Origin: Vibrio zhanjiangensis
Lineage (GTDB): Bacteria > Pseudomonadota > Gammaproteobacteria > Enterobacterales > Vibrionaceae
DNA length: 64,000 nucleotides
NCBI RefSeq assembly: GCF_030161235.1
Contig: NZ_BSPW01000012.1
Location: forward strand, 50,102 to 114,101
Direction: 5' to 3'
Part shown: positions 40,339 through 52,141 of the stretch, piece after piece
Numbering within the stretch: the stretch's first letter is position 1
Layout of the letters: every line of letters begins with the position of its first letter
Program-made: the position numbers and the translations under genes
The notes under the pieces: generated by a model
The model's database searches: none
What the model was told of the DNA's origin: nothing
The model's input: only the letters and a program-made list of their open reading frames with translations

Positions 40339-40799
40339 GCATAGAACTTGATCTTCAATTAGCAGTCAAAGAAGAAGCAGGTCTACCGAGCTTTGAAGAA
40401 CTCCATTTCTGGCTCACGTCAACTATTGAAAAATTTCAACCTCAAGCTGAAGTCACGGTGAGAATAGTTGATGAGAACGAAAGCCATCAACTTAACCATG
40501 AATATCGCGGCAAAGACAAACCAACTAATGTCCTGTCTTTTCCGTTTGAAGTTCCAATGGGGATTGAGATGGATCTGCTTGGCGATCTTGTTATTTGCAA
40601 ACAGGTTGTCGAGCAAGAAGCCAAAGAGCAATCCAAGCCCTTAGCCGCACACTGGGCTCATATGGTTGTACATGGAAGCCTGCATCTGCTAGGTTATGAT
40701 CATATCGAGGATAACGAAGCTGAAGAAATGGAATCCCTCGAAACAGAAATTATGCAATCTATGGGTTTTGATGACCCGTATATAGCTGAAAAAGAGTAG
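40335..40799 (+). CDS. ybeY: endoribonuclease YbeY
   Basis: Metal-dependent RNase for 16S rRNA 3' maturation and 70S quality control. The 154-residue protein carries the zinc-site motif [15 protein letters not shown] near residues 113-127 and [11 protein letters not shown] earlier. The ATG lies in the ATGA overlap with ybeZ, so the two are translationally coupled and their products act together. Confidence 0.96.
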   Translation: MSIELDLQLAVKEEAGLPSFEELHFWLTSTIEKFQPQAEVTVRIVDENESHQLNHEYRGKDKPTNVLSFPFEVPMGIEMDLLGDLVICKQVVEQEAKEQSKPLAAHWAHMVVHGSLHLLGYDHIEDNEAEEMESLETEIMQSMGFDDPYIAEKE

Positions 40800-40907
40800 T
40801 AGAGAAAAGGGAGCGAAACTCGATTTAAATCCGCAACCTTTTATTGGAATAACACTCTACTAATGTGTGCTATCACACATCTGATAGCGTTACTTAAATG
40901 AGAAAAA

Positions 40908-41807
40908 ATGAACGAAGACAATTCGCCCTCATCACCAGAAGGTAAGAAAGAAAAATCTGAAGGTCCGAGTAGAAAGTCCTTCTTTGGACGTCTAGGTCAA
41001 CTGTTTCAAGGCGATCCTAAAGACCGCCAAGAGTTAGTAGAAGTCTTTCGAGACTCAGAAGAAAATGACCTGATAGACCACGATACCAGAGACATGCTCG
41101 AAGGCGTTATGGAAATAGCCGAGATGCGTGTACGAGACATAATGATCCCTCGCTCACAAATGGTAACGGTTGAACGCAGTGACGACCTTGATGCACTGGT
41201 TCACTTGATTACCGATGCACAGCACTCCAGATACCCAGTTATTAGTGACGACAAAGATCACGTTGAAGGTATTCTTCTAGCGAAGGACTTACTCAAATAT
41301 TTAGGCTCAGACAGTGCTCCTTTTGATATTGAGCAAGTGATCCGTCCTGCCGTTGTCGTACCGGAAAGTAAACGTGTTGACCGCCTATTAAAAGAGTTCC
41401 GTGAGGAACGATACCACATGTCCATTGTCGTAGATGAGTTCGGTGGTGTTTCTGGTCTTGTCACCATTGAAGATATTCTTGAAGAAATTGTTGGCGATAT
41501 CGAAGACGAGTTTGACGATGAAGAAGCACTTGATATTCGCAAGCTCAGTAAGCATACCTATGCTGTCAAAGCCCTGACAACCATTGAAGAGTTCAATGAA
41601 ACCTTCAGTACTTCATTTAGTGATGAAGAAGTGGATACGGTTGGCGGCATGGTCATGACCGCTTTTGGACACTTACCATCACGTGGTGAAGTCGTTGAAA
41701 TTGACAAATACAGCTTCAAAGTGACCTCGGCAGACAACCGCCGCGTTTTACAATTGCAAGTCACCATACCCGATGCAGAGCCTCTTCCAGAACCAGCTGA
41801 AGAGTAA
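40908..41807 (+). CDS. corC: CorC/YbeX-like CBS-domain ion transport protein
   Basis: The 299-residue soluble member of the CorC/HlyC family: a CBS pair (about residues 70-195; [13 protein letters not shown] and ILAKDLLKY) followed by a C-terminal CorC_HlyC domain ([21 protein letters not shown]). It was linked to magnesium/cobalt efflux, and YbeX is also linked to ribosome metabolism. No transmembrane segment is present. Lies in the conserved ybeY-corC-lnt order. Confidence 0.93.
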   Translation: MNEDNSPSSPEGKKEKSEGPSRKSFFGRLGQLFQGDPKDRQELVEVFRDSEENDLIDHDTRDMLEGVMEIAEMRVRDIMIPRSQMVTVERSDDLDALVHLITDAQHSRYPVISDDKDHVEGILLAKDLLKYLGSDSAPFDIEQVIRPAVVVPESKRVDRLLKEFREERYHMSIVVDEFGGVSGLVTIEDILEEIVGDIEDEFDDEEALDIRKLSKHTYAVKALTTIEEFNETFSTSFSDEEVDTVGGMVMTAFGHLPSRGEVVEIDKYSFKVTSADNRRVLQLQVTIPDAEPLPEPAEE

Positions 41808-41833
41808 CAAAAATTTTATTAGATAGTAGTACG

Positions 41834-43366
41834 ATGATTAAAAAACTTTTTCATCGCCTAAAACGGCCGCTAGCGGCCGTTTTTGTTGGCGCTCTTACCA
41901 CATTTGCTTTTGCTCCCTACCAGTTTTGGCCGGTCGCGATACTCAGCCCTGCACTATTACTTATTTTAATTCACAACCAATCTAACCGGACGGCTCTTTG
42001 GACCGGATATGCATGGGGGCTGGGCCAGTTTGCCACTGGCATAAGTTGGGTACATATTAGTATTGATAATTTCGGTGGCATGCCAAAAATTGCCAGCCTT
42101 TTTCTGATGTCGCTGCTTATAGGCTACCTTGCTATCTACTCAGGACTATTCACTTGGCTATTAAACCGCTACTTTCGCCAAAGTAATCGAATTCGCTTTC
42201 TGATAGCAGCGCCTGCACTTTGGCTATGTTGTGACTGGCTAAGAGGCTGGGTGATGACCGGATTCCCATGGTTATGGCTTGGTTATAGCCAGATCGACAG
42301 TCCACTCAGTAACTTCGCACCAATAGGCGGCGTGGAATTTATCACATTGCTACTACTGATTTCAGCAGGCTCTATCAGCTACGCTGTACTGCAAAAACAG
42401 TGGCTGCATATACTGATCCCAGTCACCATTTTATTTACAGGATTTGGTTTACAATCGGCCCACTGGGTTCAACCGAACCCTGAGAAAGTGACTAAACTTG
42501 CGTTGATTCAAGGCAATGTCGATCAAGCTAAGAAATGGCTACCGAAGCAACGTTGGCCAACCATAATGAAATACACCGACCTCACACGAGAAAATTGGGA
42601 CGCCGATATTATTATCTGGCCAGAGGCGGCTATTCCAGCATTTGAAGTTGAAATTCCATCTTACTTAAGCAACCTCGATTCTGCGGGTAAGATGAACGAG
42701 AGTGCCATTGTTACAGGTGTCCTCAACCAAGATGAAAAGGGGCAATTTTTTAATAGCATTCTCAGCTTAGGTAAAACCAAGTATGGTGATTATAGTCTGG
42801 ACATGAGCAAACGATATCACAAACATCACCTACTGCCGTTTGGTGAGTTCGTGCCATTTGAAGATATCTTAAGACCCCTCGCTCCAATATTTAATCTCCC
42901 CATGTCATCTTTTAGTCGTGGTGACTTTATTCAACCCAACATAGTAGCCAACGGTCGGTATATGGCACCTGCCCTTTGCTATGAAATTATATTTAATGAG
43001 CAAGTTCGCCAGAATGTCACTAAAGATACGGATTTTATTCTAACGCTGTCTAATGACGCATGGTTTGGCAATTCGATTGGCCCACTTCAGCATATGGAGA
43101 TTGCCCGTATGCGTGCCCTAGAGCTTGGTAAACCCTTGATCCGATCGACAAATAATGGCGTCACCGCAGTGACTGATTATCGAGGCAAAGTTGTTGCTCA
43201 AATTCCTCAGTTTGAAACTCGTGTTCTACGTGCTCAGATCACTTCGACAAGTGGGCAAACCCCCTTCCACAAACTGGGGACATGGCCGCTCTATCTTTGG
43301 GTATTGCTGAGTCTCGTTGTTGGATGGAGATTCAAAGCCTCAATACAGGGCCAGGACATCACCTAG
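41834..43366 (+). CDS. lnt: apolipoprotein N-acyltransferase
   Basis: Adds the third fatty acid to the N-terminal cysteine of lipoproteins in the inner membrane. The 510-residue protein has about six N-terminal transmembrane helices and a periplasmic nitrilase domain with the catalytic triad E264 (WPEAAIP), K330 ([13 protein letters not shown]) and C382 (ALCYE). Oddly, its first codons contain a perfect intrinsic-terminator hairpin. The ATG has only a weak ribosome site. It follows corC by 26 bases. Confidence 0.95.
   Translation: MIKKLFHRLKRPLAAVFVGALTTFAFAPYQFWPVAILSPALLLILIHNQSNRTALWTGYAWGLGQFATGISWVHISIDNFGGMPKIASLFLMSLLIGYLAIYSGLFTWLLNRYFRQSNRIRFLIAAPALWLCCDWLRGWVMTGFPWLWLGYSQIDSPLSNFAPIGGVEFITLLLLISAGSISYAVLQKQWLHILIPVTILFTGFGLQSAHWVQPNPEKVTKLALIQGNVDQAKKWLPKQRWPTIMKYTDLTRENWDADIIIWPEAAIPAFEVEIPSYLSNLDSAGKMNESAIVTGVLNQDEKGQFFNSILSLGKTKYGDYSLDMSKRYHKHHLLPFGEFVPFEDILRPLAPIFNLPMSSFSRGDFIQPNIVANGRYMAPALCYEIIFNEQVRQNVTKDTDFILTLSNDAWFGNSIGPLQHMEIARMRALELGKPLIRSTNNGVTAVTDYRGKVVAQIPQFETRVLRAQITSTSGQTPFHKLGTWPLYLWVLLSLVVGWRFKASIQGQDIT
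41860..41884 (+). terminator. terminator-like hairpin inside the 5' coding region of lnt
   Basis: AAAACGGCCG (41860-41869) and CGGCCGTTTT (41874-41883) form a 10-bp perfect stem with a CTAG loop, followed by the rest of a five-T run. It covers lnt codons 9-17. By form it is a textbook Rho-independent terminator, placed where ribosomes starting on lnt would disrupt it. Confidence 0.7.
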
Positions 43367-43386
43367 CCCTTAGAGAAGAAAATCCA

Positions 43387-43857
43387 CTATGGCTTTAGCG
43401 CCTGACGACTAAAGCCCTTACATCCACATTGAATGCAAGGAATGATAACGGTTGGATGGTTATATTGCGTTTTGTGCCCACATTCATCGCAAATTAACAC
43501 TCCCAAGCCGATGACCTCACCCACCTGATACAATCCTTGATGTTCAAGATCATCAAACAATTCCACCCATTCAACTTTGGTTCTATCTGTTATCTCTAGC
43601 AACCCCTGCCAGATTGAATCCGCAATCATCAAGTAAAAAGGCCCCCCTTTTGATTCTTCAAAACTTTGAGCAAACTCTTTTAAATCGGATTTGACATACG
43701 CAGAGACCAAAGCCAATTCATCTTTCGTTAAATCATTTGCGGCTTCAACTAACTTTTCTGAGGTTTCTAAAACACGATTGATTTCCTCAGGACTGTGCTT
43801 AAGAACATCGACCACATCCTCAAACATTTCCTCGTAACCTGATTTGCTTTTAGACAT
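43387..43857 (-). CDS. zinc-ribbon-containing protein, YbeL-like (DUF1451)
   Basis: The start chosen is the ATG with AAGGAGG just upstream, giving 156 residues; an in-frame extension to 43884 is rejected. The N-terminal two thirds are helical and acidic. The C-terminus has a four-cysteine zinc ribbon (LICDECGHKTQYNHP then PCIQCGCKGFS). E. coli YbeL is the relative and lies in the same neighbourhood near leuS; function unknown. Convergent with lnt and divergent from leuS. Confidence 0.88.
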   Translation of the reverse strand: MSKSKSGYEEMFEDVVDVLKHSPEEINRVLETSEKLVEAANDLTKDELALVSAYVKSDLKEFAQSFEESKGGPFYLMIADSIWQGLLEITDRTKVEWVELFDDLEHQGLYQVGEVIGLGVLICDECGHKTQYNHPTVIIPCIQCGCKGFSRQALKP

Positions 43858-43986
43858 AGTGGCCTCCTTAGAACAATTGAACAAAGTAAGCTATTGTTGT
43901 GCACCTCGCCTTTAGGTATTCTATGACGATCTAACTAAGTCTGTTCTAACTGAACTCACAATTTCCAAGATAACCGGATATCATCG

Positions 43987-46560
43987 ATGCAAGAGCAATA
44001 CAACCCACAAGACATTGAACAAAAAGTTCAGAAGCACTGGGATGACAACAAAACCTTTGTTGTCAGTGAAAACCCAAACAAAGAAAAATTCTACTGTCTG
44101 TCTATGTTCCCATACCCAAGTGGCCGACTGCACATGGGCCACGTACGGAACTACACCATCGGTGATGTCGTCTCTCGCTTCCAACGACTGCAAGGCAAAA
44201 ATGTCATGCAGCCTATTGGTTGGGATGCCTTCGGTCTTCCTGCAGAAAACGCAGCAGTCAAAAATAACACCGCCCCTGCACCTTGGACTTATGAAAACAT
44301 TGAGTACATGAAAAACCAGCTGAAGCTATTAGGCTTTGGCTATGACTGGAGCCGTGAGTTTGCTACTTGTACGCCTGAGTATTATCGTTGGGAGCAAGAA
44401 TTTTTTACCAAACTGTATAGCAAAGGCTTAGTTTATAAAAAAACCTCTTCGGTAAACTGGTGTCCAAACGATCAAACTGTTTTGGCTAACGAGCAAGTTG
44501 AAGATGGCTGCTGCTGGCGCTGCGACACCCCTGTGGAACAAAAAGAAATCCCTCAGTGGTTTATTAAGATCACTGAATATGCACAAGAGCTTCTTGATGA
44601 TCTCGACAACCTAGACGGCTGGCCAGAAATGGTTAAAACCATGCAGCGTAACTGGATTGGTCGTTCTGAAGGTGTGGAACTCAAGTTTGAAGTCCAAGGT
44701 CAACAAGATTTGGAAGTCTACACCACGCGTCCCGACACCCTAATGGGAGTGACGTATGTTGGTATTGCAGCTGGGCATCCTTTGGCCACTATTGCCGCGC
44801 AAAACAACCCTGAAATAGCGGCTTTCATTGACGAGTGCAAAAACAACAAGGTTGCAGAAGCAGAACTGGCGACAATGGAGAAAAAAGGCATGGCCACTGG
44901 TCTGACTGCTATTCATCCATTAAATGGTCGAGAAGTCCCCATTTACATCGCTAATTTCGTTTTGATGGACTACGGTACTGGCGCAGTGATGGCCGTTCCA
45001 GCCCACGACCAACGTGACTATGAATTTGCAACTAAGTACGGCCTAGACATAGTACCGGTTATTAAACCAGCCGATGGTAGCGAGCTTGATATCTCTGAAA
45101 ACGCTTATACTGAAAAAGGAGTGTTGTTTGATTCAGGTGAGTTTAACGGACTTGAATTCCAAGCTGCATTCAACGCGATTGCGGCAAAATTGGAGCAACA
45201 AGGCAAAGGCCATAAGACGGTCAACTTCCGTCTGCGCGACTGGGGGGTATCTCGCCAGCGCTACTGGGGTGCGCCAATTCCTATGGTAACGACCGAGGAC
45301 GGTCAAGTGCATCCTGTTCCGGCTGAGCAACTACCAGTAATTCTTCCAGAAGATGTGGTTATGGATGGTGTCACAAGTCCAATCAAAGCAGATAAAGAGT
45401 GGGCAAAAACGACATTCAGTGGTGAACCCGCTCTGCGAGAAACAGATACCTTTGATACTTTCATGGAATCTTCTTGGTATTACGCTCGTTACTGCTCACC
45501 ACAAGCCGATGATATTCTCGATCCTGAAAAAGCCAACTACTGGCTACCTGTCGATCAATATATAGGTGGTATTGAGCACGCTTGTATGCATCTCCTGTAT
45601 TCTCGTTTTTTCCACAAACTACTGAGAGATGCAGGTTACGTAACATCTGATGAACCATTCAAACAATTACTTTGCCAAGGAATGGTACTCGCTGATGCGT
45701 TCTATTTTGAGAACGACAAAGGTGGTAAAGAATGGGTTGCGCCAACCGATGTAACCGTAGAGCGTGATGGCAAAGGTCGTATTATTTGCGCTCAAGACAA
45801 TCAAGGTCGTGATGTGACTCACTCGGGCATGATTAAGATGTCCAAGTCAAAGAATAATGGTATCGATCCACAAGAAATGGTCGATAAGTACGGCGCAGAT
45901 ACGGTACGTCTATTCATGATGTTCGCTTCTCCGTCAGATATGACACTTGAATGGCAAGAGTCAGGTGTGGAAGGTGCAAATCGTTTTCTAAAACGCATTT
46001 GGAAATTGGTTAATGAGCATTCATCAAAGGGCGCAGCTGGTGCTGTTGAGGTTTCCGCTCTATCTGGTGCTCAAAAATCATTGCGTCGCGATGTTCACAA
46101 AACGATCGCAAAAGTAACCGACGATATTGCTCGCCGCCAAACCTTCAATACTGCAATCGCCGCTATCATGGAGCTGATGAATAAACTCGCTAAAGCACCT
46201 CAAGAATCTGCACAAGATAGTGCTATTCTTGATGAAGCTTTAAAAGCCGTGGTGGTTATGCTTTATCCTATCACTCCCCATATTTCCTTCGAGCTATGGG
46301 AAGCTCTAGGTGAGTCAGACATCGACAATGCAGTGTGGCCAAAGCACGATGATAAGGCGTTAGTTGAAGACGAAAAGCTGATTATCGTTCAAGTCAACGG
46401 TAAGCTGCGCGCAAAACTCACTGTGCCCGCAGACATTGCTAAAGAGGAAATTGAAAAGCTTGCGCTAACTGACGAAAATGTAACTAAATTCACGCAAGAT
46501 AGCACTATACGTAAAGTGATTTACGTACCTGGAAAACTATTGAACATAGTAGCAAACTAA
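43987..46560 (+). CDS. leuS: leucine--tRNA ligase
   Basis: Class I synthetase charging tRNA-Leu. The 857-residue protein has the HIGH-type motif [13 protein letters not shown] near residues 42-54, the editing CP1 domain (including [16 protein letters not shown]) and KMSKSKNNG near residue 620. Starts [13 protein letters not shown], as for the E. coli type. Followed by a strong terminator, so lptE may have its own promoter. Confidence 0.97.
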   Translation: MQEQYNPQDIEQKVQKHWDDNKTFVVSENPNKEKFYCLSMFPYPSGRLHMGHVRNYTIGDVVSRFQRLQGKNVMQPIGWDAFGLPAENAAVKNNTAPAPWTYENIEYMKNQLKLLGFGYDWSREFATCTPEYYRWEQEFFTKLYSKGLVYKKTSSVNWCPNDQTVLANEQVEDGCCWRCDTPVEQKEIPQWFIKITEYAQELLDDLDNLDGWPEMVKTMQRNWIGRSEGVELKFEVQGQQDLEVYTTRPDTLMGVTYVGIAAGHPLATIAAQNNPEIAAFIDECKNNKVAEAELATMEKKGMATGLTAIHPLNGREVPIYIANFVLMDYGTGAVMAVPAHDQRDYEFATKYGLDIVPVIKPADGSELDISENAYTEKGVLFDSGEFNGLEFQAAFNAIAAKLEQQGKGHKTVNFRLRDWGVSRQRYWGAPIPMVTTEDGQVHPVPAEQLPVILPEDVVMDGVTSPIKADKEWAKTTFSGEPALRETDTFDTFMESSWYYARYCSPQADDILDPEKANYWLPVDQYIGGIEHACMHLLYSRFFHKLLRDAGYVTSDEPFKQLLCQGMVLADAFYFENDKGGKEWVAPTDVTVERDGKGRIICAQDNQGRDVTHSGMIKMSKSKNNGIDPQEMVDKYGADTVRLFMMFASPSDMTLEWQESGVEGANRFLKRIWKLVNEHSSKGAAGAVEVSALSGAQKSLRRDVHKTIAKVTDDIARRQTFNTAIAAIMELMNKLAKAPQESAQDSAILDEALKAVVVMLYPITPHISFELWEALGESDIDNAVWPKHDDKALVEDEKLIIVQVNGKLRAKLTVPADIAKEEIEKLALTDENVTKFTQDSTIRKVIYVPGKLLNIVAN

Positions 46561-46575
46561 ATTAAACACCTAGCT

Positions 46576-46606
46576 AAAGCAAGGTGTGTATCTCCCACCT
46601 TGCTTT
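46576..46606 (+). terminator. leuS intrinsic terminator
   Basis: AAAGCAAGGTG (46576-46586) pairs perfectly with CACCTTGCTTT (46596-46606) over a nine-base loop, followed by ACTTATC. The stem is strong and the tail moderate. Confidence 0.75.
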
Positions 46607-46672
46607 ACTTATCTCAGTGTATTCATTGAGTAGATTAAGATAAGTACTCCAATAACTAAGAAAGTTTTACTC

Positions 46673-47266
46673 ATGCGCCTAATCTCAATATCTTTTACAA
46701 AAATTATTAGTATTGTCGTCACTGCAAGCCTTTTATCGGCATGCGGATTTCATCTAAGAGGCGATTACTCAGTCCCTGACGAGTTAGGTTCGCTGTCGCT
46801 GACCAGTTACGACCAATACAGCACTTTGACCCGAATGATGAGATCACAACTGCGCATTAATGAAGTGAATATTGTTCCACCATCTGAAAATGTCCCAAAT
46901 CTACATATTCTAGGGGAAAGTCTAGGAGAGCGAAATTTATCGCTTTATCAAAATACAACCGCCGCAGAAAAAGAACTTACCTTTACCGCATCATACCGTG
47001 TCACCATTCCTGATATCGGGGATAAGACTTTCTCTACTAGCGTCAGTCGTAGTTACTTGGAGAACCCTTTAACGGCACTGGCAAAGTCTGTTGAAAGAGA
47101 TATGATCGAAGATGAAATGCGCCAGTTCACAACAGGACAAATTATTCGTCAAATGGCCCGTTTACGCTCCGATATAAAGGCTGGACATATTTTAACTAAA
47201 GAAGATCTTGATTCCCTTGATGAGCAAGACAAAGAAAGCACTTCCGATGTAAAGAGCACAGAGTAG
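46673..47266 (+). CDS. lptE: LPS assembly lipoprotein LptE
   Basis: Plug lipoprotein of the LptD-LptE complex inserting lipopolysaccharide into the outer membrane. The 197-residue protein has a lipobox LLSAC with the lipidated C24, then CGFHLRGDYSVP, a hallmark of LptE. The acidic tail is unstructured. Followed seven bases later by holA in the conserved leuS-lptE-holA order. Confidence 0.95.
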   Translation: MRLISISFTKIISIVVTASLLSACGFHLRGDYSVPDELGSLSLTSYDQYSTLTRMMRSQLRINEVNIVPPSENVPNLHILGESLGERNLSLYQNTTAAEKELTFTASYRVTIPDIGDKTFSTSVSRSYLENPLTALAKSVERDMIEDEMRQFTTGQIIRQMARLRSDIKAGHILTKEDLDSLDEQDKESTSDVKSTE

Positions 47267-47273
47267 TCATATC

Positions 47274-48287
47274 ATGCGTCTTTTTGCTGAAAGACTTCCA
47301 GAGCAACTTAACAAGCAGCTGCAACCGGTGTATTTGCTATTTGGCAACGAACCTCTACTGCTGCAGGAGTCTCGTCAATCAATCCAGAAAGTCGCGAGCT
47401 CGCAAGGCTTTGAAGAGCGACACCGATTTTCTATTGATGCCAGTTGTGATTGGAACCTCATTTACCAGTGCTGTCAAAGCATCAGTTTATTCTCACCACG
47501 GCAGTTAATTGAAATCGAACTGCCTGATTCTGGTGTCAATACCACCATTGCCAACGCCCTATTCAACTTAGCTGAGATGATACATGATGATATCGTTTTG
47601 ATAATCATGGGGACAAAACTCACCAAGGCTCAGGAGAATGCGAAATGGTTCAAAGCGTTTTATGCAAAAGGCTGTTGGGTAAATTGCTTATCTCCAGACC
47701 TCAGCAGACTACCTCAATTTGTCCAGACGCGTTGCAGGCAAATGAAGCTCAAACCTGATGCTGAAGCCCTTCATCTGTTAGCTCAATGGCATGAGGGTAA
47801 CTTGCTTGCTTTAGTACAAAGTTTAGAAAAGCTGGCGCTTCTCTATCCTGATGGGCAACTAAACCTAATTCGGTTAGAAGAGTCGCTTAGTCGAAGTAAT
47901 CACTTTAGTGCATTTCATTGGATAGATGCACTACTTCTTGGCAAAGCCAAACGCAGCCAACGAATATTGCGCCAGTTGCAAGCTGAAGGTGTTGAGGCAA
48001 CGATTCTTCTAAGAACAATCCAGAAAGAACTCATATTGCTGCTTACGATACAACAAAAAATGCCTTCTCAGCCTATTGGAGCCCTGTTTGAGTCTCACAA
48101 AATATGGCAATCCAAACGACCTCTCTACTCTGGAGCATTAACCCGACTCTCGAAAAATAAAGTAATGCGACTAATACAACTCATTGCCAAAGCAGAAATA
48201 ATCTCCAAAACTCAATATGAGACTTCCTGCTGGCCACTATTGCATCAATTGAGTACTGAGATGTGTCTACCTCAGGTTGAGTTATAA
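47274..48287 (+). CDS. holA: DNA polymerase III subunit delta
   Basis: The delta subunit opens the beta clamp within the clamp loader. The 337-residue protein starts MRLFAERLPEQLNKQLQPVY, has the family's PVYLLFGNEPLLLQESR and the AAA-like domain, and matches the usual 340-residue length. Follows lptE. In E. coli nadD comes next; here the gene after it is rsfS. Confidence 0.96.
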   Translation: MRLFAERLPEQLNKQLQPVYLLFGNEPLLLQESRQSIQKVASSQGFEERHRFSIDASCDWNLIYQCCQSISLFSPRQLIEIELPDSGVNTTIANALFNLAEMIHDDIVLIIMGTKLTKAQENAKWFKAFYAKGCWVNCLSPDLSRLPQFVQTRCRQMKLKPDAEALHLLAQWHEGNLLALVQSLEKLALLYPDGQLNLIRLEESLSRSNHFSAFHWIDALLLGKAKRSQRILRQLQAEGVEATILLRTIQKELILLLTIQQKMPSQPIGALFESHKIWQSKRPLYSGALTRLSKNKVMRLIQLIAKAEIISKTQYETSCWPLLHQLSTEMCLPQVEL

Positions 48288-48340
48288 AATGCATGATATA
48301 CTCTGCTACTTTTTTCTGTCTATAAAACGAGGACAATACT

Positions 48341-48658
48341 TTGCAATTTGAAGAACTGAATGAATTTTTGGTCGATAAAGCTGATGACATGAAAGCACAA
48401 CAGATCCAAACCTTAGATGTGAAGGGAAAATCCAGCATTACTGACTTTATGATTATTTGCACTGGCACTTCAAAGCGTCATGTGAACTCGATAGCTGAAC
48501 ATGTGGCTAAAGAATCAAAAAACGCAGGTTTTGAACCACTGGGTATTAATGGTGATACTGAAGGAGAATGGGTAGTGCTCGACATGGGAAGCACCATAGT
48601 TCACGTCATGCAAGAAGAAAAAAGAGAACTTTATCAACTAGAAAAACTCTGGGGTTGA
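48341..48658 (+). CDS. rsfS: ribosome silencing factor RsfS
   Basis: RsfS binds uL14 on the large subunit and blocks joining of subunits under nutrient limitation. The 105-residue protein has the family motifs [17 protein letters not shown] split by strands, the [16 protein letters not shown] turn and the C-terminal [11 protein letters not shown]. Starts at TTG with GAGGA seven bases upstream, inside the 53-base gap after holA. It stops three bases before rlmH. Confidence 0.96.
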   Translation: MQFEELNEFLVDKADDMKAQQIQTLDVKGKSSITDFMIICTGTSKRHVNSIAEHVAKESKNAGFEPLGINGDTEGEWVVLDMGSTIVHVMQEEKRELYQLEKLWG

Positions 48659-48661
48659 TAA

Positions 48662-49132
48662 ATGAAGTTACAGCTGATTGCAGTTGGAACCAAAATGCCC
48701 AAATGGGTTGAACAAGGCTTTCAAGAATACCAACGCCGTTTTCCTCATGATATGCCTTTAGAACTGGTTGAAATTCCAGCGGGGAAACGGGGCAAAAATG
48801 CCGATATTGCAAGAATTTTGCAAAAGGAAGGTGAAGCTATGCTAGCTTCTGTGCCGAAAGGAAATCGCATTGTTACTTTAGATATTCCCGGAAAAAAGTG
48901 GGACACACCACAATTGGCTCAACAGCTAGAGAGTTGGAAGTTGGATGGACGAGACGTCTCTATCCTCATCGGTGGACCAGAAGGCCTTGCGCCGGCTTGC
49001 AAAGCCGCGGCTGAACAAAGTTGGTCACTTTCTGCTCTAACACTCCCTCACCCATTAGTCAGAATAGTAATGGCTGAAAGCTTATATCGAGCTTGGAGTA
49101 TTACCGCAAACCATCCCTATCACCGAGAATAA
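48662..49132 (+). CDS. rlmH: 23S rRNA pseudouridine-1915 N3-methyltransferase RlmH
   Basis: SPOUT-fold methyltransferase modifying pseudouridine 1915 in helix 69. The 156-residue protein starts [16 protein letters not shown] and ends with LIGGPEGL and [18 protein letters not shown] split across the knot, the family signature. Three bases after rsfS and eight before mrdA. Confidence 0.96.
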   Translation: MKLQLIAVGTKMPKWVEQGFQEYQRRFPHDMPLELVEIPAGKRGKNADIARILQKEGEAMLASVPKGNRIVTLDIPGKKWDTPQLAQQLESWKLDGRDVSILIGGPEGLAPACKAAAEQSWSLSALTLPHPLVRIVMAESLYRAWSITANHPYHRE

Positions 49133-49139
49133 AGATCCG

Positions 49140-51017
49140 ATGTTACGAAAGCGCACTAAGTTTAGAGATTATCAAGAAGAAGCAAGGCTATTTAAGGGCC
49201 GTGCTATCGCCGCTTTCGTTGGGATTGTCTCCATGGTTGGTATCTTAATCGCCAACTTATACAATATTCAAATCAATCAATATCAGGACTACAAAACGCG
49301 CTCCAATGACAATCGCATCAAAGTGGTTCCCATCGCCCCAAACCGAGGGCTAATTTATGACCGCAATGGAAAATTATTGGCAGAAAACCGTCCGGTATTT
49401 AGCTTGGAAATCATCCCAGAAAAAATCCAAGACATGTCAGGGACAATAGCACGACTAAGAGAGTTCCTTGAGATCACACCTGAACAGGTGGAAAGCTTTG
49501 AACGTGAGCGACGCCACTCTCGCCGATTTAAATCCGTGCCGATTCTGACACAATTAACCCAAGAGCAAGTGGCCAAATTTTCAGTCAATCAGCACAAATT
49601 TCCGGGTGTATCTGTCAATGCAAACTTAAAAAGACACTATCCCTATGGTGAAGTGCTCACTCACGTAATAGGGTATGTATCAAGAATTAATGACAAAGAT
49701 ATTGCCAGACTGACGAGTGAAGGAAAAGATGGCAATTACCAAGCAACGCGTGACATAGGAAAACTTGGTATAGAGCGCTACTACGAAGATTTATTGCATG
49801 GAACCGCGGGTTACCAAGAAGTTGAAGTTAACAGCCGGGGGCGAATCATACGCACGCTTAAATATATCCCGCCTGCCCCAGGAAAAGACATTGTCCTTAA
49901 TTTAGACATTGACCTGCAGCTTTATATTCATCAACTCATTGAGAAACGCCGTGGAAGTGTTGTTGTGCTCGATCCCAAAGACAATGGCGTTTTAGCTATG
50001 GTTTCCAGCCCTAGTTACGATCCAAACGCCTTTGTCCATGGTATATCCAGCAAAGCCTACAATGAATTACTCAATAACAAAAACCGTCCGCTTGTCAATC
50101 GAGCGACCTTAGGCATCTATCCGCCCGCTTCGACGATTAAACCTTTTATGGCAGTTGCGGCACTTCAAGAGGGGATCATTACTCCTTATACCACACGCAG
50201 TGACCCCGGTTATTGGAAAATCCCTAATTCCAAAACAAAACCGTTTAGGGACTGGCTACGCTGGGGGCATGGTAAGGTCAATATCGTCAAATCCATTGAA
50301 GAATCTGTGGACACTTTCTTCTATCAAATCGCTTATGACATGGGCATCGATCGCATCTCTAACTGGATGATGATGTTTGGTTTTGGTGAAAAAACCGGTA
50401 TCGATATCTATGAAGAAAGCAAGGCCAATATGCCAACCAAGGAATGGAAATTGGCCCGACATCGGGTACCTTGGTATCAAGGTGACACCATACCTGTCGG
50501 TATAGGACAAGGTTACTGGACAGCGACACCAATGCAGATTGCTAAAGCCACTTCAGTATTAATCAATCGAGGTGAAATCATGCCTCCTCACCTATTAAGA
50601 GGCACAGTAGACAATGGTCAGCCGTTTGAAGACCAAGTATTAGCTGAAGTTGATACCTACCCTCCAATTACCGGTGTTAAAAGCCGCTTTTGGGATTTGG
50701 CCATTGAAGGCATGCGTTTAGTAAATCATGGAAAAAAAGGCACTGCACGTCGTTCGTTTGATAAAACCCCTTATGAAAGCGGGGGAAAATCAGGAACGGC
50801 ACAAGTATTTGGCCTAGGTGAAGATGAAGAATACAAGGCTGACGAAATTGCAGAACATTTGCGTGATCATGCCCTATTTACCGGCTTTGCTCCAATTAGT
50901 TCACCCAAATTAGTGGTAACGGTCGTATTAGAAAATGCTGGAGGCGGCTCATCACAAGCAGCACCTCTGGTAAGAAAAGTATTTGATCGTGTGTTAGTTA
51001 AAGAAGAGGCAAAATAA
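49140..51017 (+). CDS. mrdA: penicillin-binding protein 2
   Basis: Transpeptidase of the elongasome that cross-links peptidoglycan for rod shape, working with RodA. The 625-residue protein has an N-terminal membrane anchor (about residues 22-42), a pedestal domain and a transpeptidase domain with the active serine in ASTIK (S331-K334) and the KSGT box ([11 protein letters not shown]). Followed two bases later by mrdB. Confidence 0.96.
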   Translation: MLRKRTKFRDYQEEARLFKGRAIAAFVGIVSMVGILIANLYNIQINQYQDYKTRSNDNRIKVVPIAPNRGLIYDRNGKLLAENRPVFSLEIIPEKIQDMSGTIARLREFLEITPEQVESFERERRHSRRFKSVPILTQLTQEQVAKFSVNQHKFPGVSVNANLKRHYPYGEVLTHVIGYVSRINDKDIARLTSEGKDGNYQATRDIGKLGIERYYEDLLHGTAGYQEVEVNSRGRIIRTLKYIPPAPGKDIVLNLDIDLQLYIHQLIEKRRGSVVVLDPKDNGVLAMVSSPSYDPNAFVHGISSKAYNELLNNKNRPLVNRATLGIYPPASTIKPFMAVAALQEGIITPYTTRSDPGYWKIPNSKTKPFRDWLRWGHGKVNIVKSIEESVDTFFYQIAYDMGIDRISNWMMMFGFGEKTGIDIYEESKANMPTKEWKLARHRVPWYQGDTIPVGIGQGYWTATPMQIAKATSVLINRGEIMPPHLLRGTVDNGQPFEDQVLAEVDTYPPITGVKSRFWDLAIEGMRLVNHGKKGTARRSFDKTPYESGGKSGTAQVFGLGEDEEYKADEIAEHLRDHALFTGFAPISSPKLVVTVVLENAGGGSSQAAPLVRKVFDRVLVKEEAK

Positions 51018-51019
51018 TC

Positions 51020-52141
51020 ATGGATTTTGATCCAGCTACAGGGCAAAACCGCGCGCTATTTGAACGCTTCCATCTTGATCTCCCTCTTTTACTCGGAATA
51101 CTGGTATTAATGGGATTTGGTTTGGTTGTAATGTACAGCGCCAGCGGTCAAAATCTTGCAATGATGGATCGCCAAGCCATGCGCATGGGACTGTCGCTTG
51201 GCATCATGGTACTACTTGCTCAAATACCGCCTCGTACCTATGAAACACTGGCTCCTCTTATGTTTACACTGGGTGTTTTTCTGCTGCTTGGCGTGTTATT
51301 TTTTGGTGAAGCTTCTAAAGGAGCTCAGCGCTGGCTAAATCTTGGCTTCGTTCGTTTCCAACCATCTGAACTTCTTAAATTAGCCGTTCCTTTAATGGTT
51401 GCTCGTTTCATCGGTAAGCGCTCACTACCTCCGAGTTTTCAAACACTTGTTATGTCACTGGTTATGGTGTGCGTACCTACCATTTTGATTGCTAAACAAC
51501 CCGATTTAGGGACGTCCATACTGATTGCTGCTTCTGGTATATTCGTTATCTTTCTCGCTGGAATTAGCTGGAAAATCATTTTTGCTGCCGTGTGCAGCCT
51601 GAGCGCTTTTTTGCCCATTTTGTGGTTCTTTTTGATGAGAGAATACCAAAAGGTTAGAGTTCGGACCCTCTTTAATCCCGAGTCAGATCCCTTGGGGGCG
51701 GGATATCATATCATTCAAAGTAAAATCGCGATTGGCTCAGGAGGTATTTCAGGCAAAGGCTGGTTACAAGGTACTCAATCTCAACTTGAATTTCTACCGG
51801 AACGACATACCGATTTCATCTTTGCCGTTATTGCCGAAGAGTGGGGACTGATTGGCATTTTAGTTTTGCTTAGCCTGTATCTATTTGTCATTGGGCGAGG
51901 TTTGGTTTTAGCCACTAAGGCACAAACAGCATTTGGCCGAATGATGGCAGGAAGTATAGTATTGAGTTTCTTTGTTTATGTTTTTGTTAATATAGGCATG
52001 GTTAGTGGTATCCTACCCGTAGTCGGAGTTCCATTACCTCTGATTAGTTACGGAGGTACATCAATGGTTACCCTAATGGCAGGGTTTGGCATATTGATGT
52101 CTATACACACTCATAGGAAAGCATTCTCAAAGGCAACATAA
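51020..52141 (+). CDS. mrdB: peptidoglycan glycosyltransferase RodA (MrdB)
   Basis: SEDS-family polymerase of lipid II that partners PBP2. The 373-residue protein has about ten transmembrane helices and the SEDS motifs [20 protein letters not shown] (split by turns) and [19 protein letters not shown]. It ends with the [11 protein letters not shown] signature. Stop codon directly followed by rlpA's ATG. Confidence 0.96.
   Translation: MDFDPATGQNRALFERFHLDLPLLLGILVLMGFGLVVMYSASGQNLAMMDRQAMRMGLSLGIMVLLAQIPPRTYETLAPLMFTLGVFLLLGVLFFGEASKGAQRWLNLGFVRFQPSELLKLAVPLMVARFIGKRSLPPSFQTLVMSLVMVCVPTILIAKQPDLGTSILIAASGIFVIFLAGISWKIIFAAVCSLSAFLPILWFFLMREYQKVRVRTLFNPESDPLGAGYHIIQSKIAIGSGGISGKGWLQGTQSQLEFLPERHTDFIFAVIAEEWGLIGILVLLSLYLFVIGRGLVLATKAQTAFGRMMAGSIVLSFFVYVFVNIGMVSGILPVVGVPLPLISYGGTSMVTLMAGFGILMSIHTHRKAFSKAT

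Noticed and set aside
48290..48352. 20-codon frame between holA and rsfS
   Set aside because: It overlaps the rsfS start, has no ribosome site, and most likely just contains the rsfS leader.
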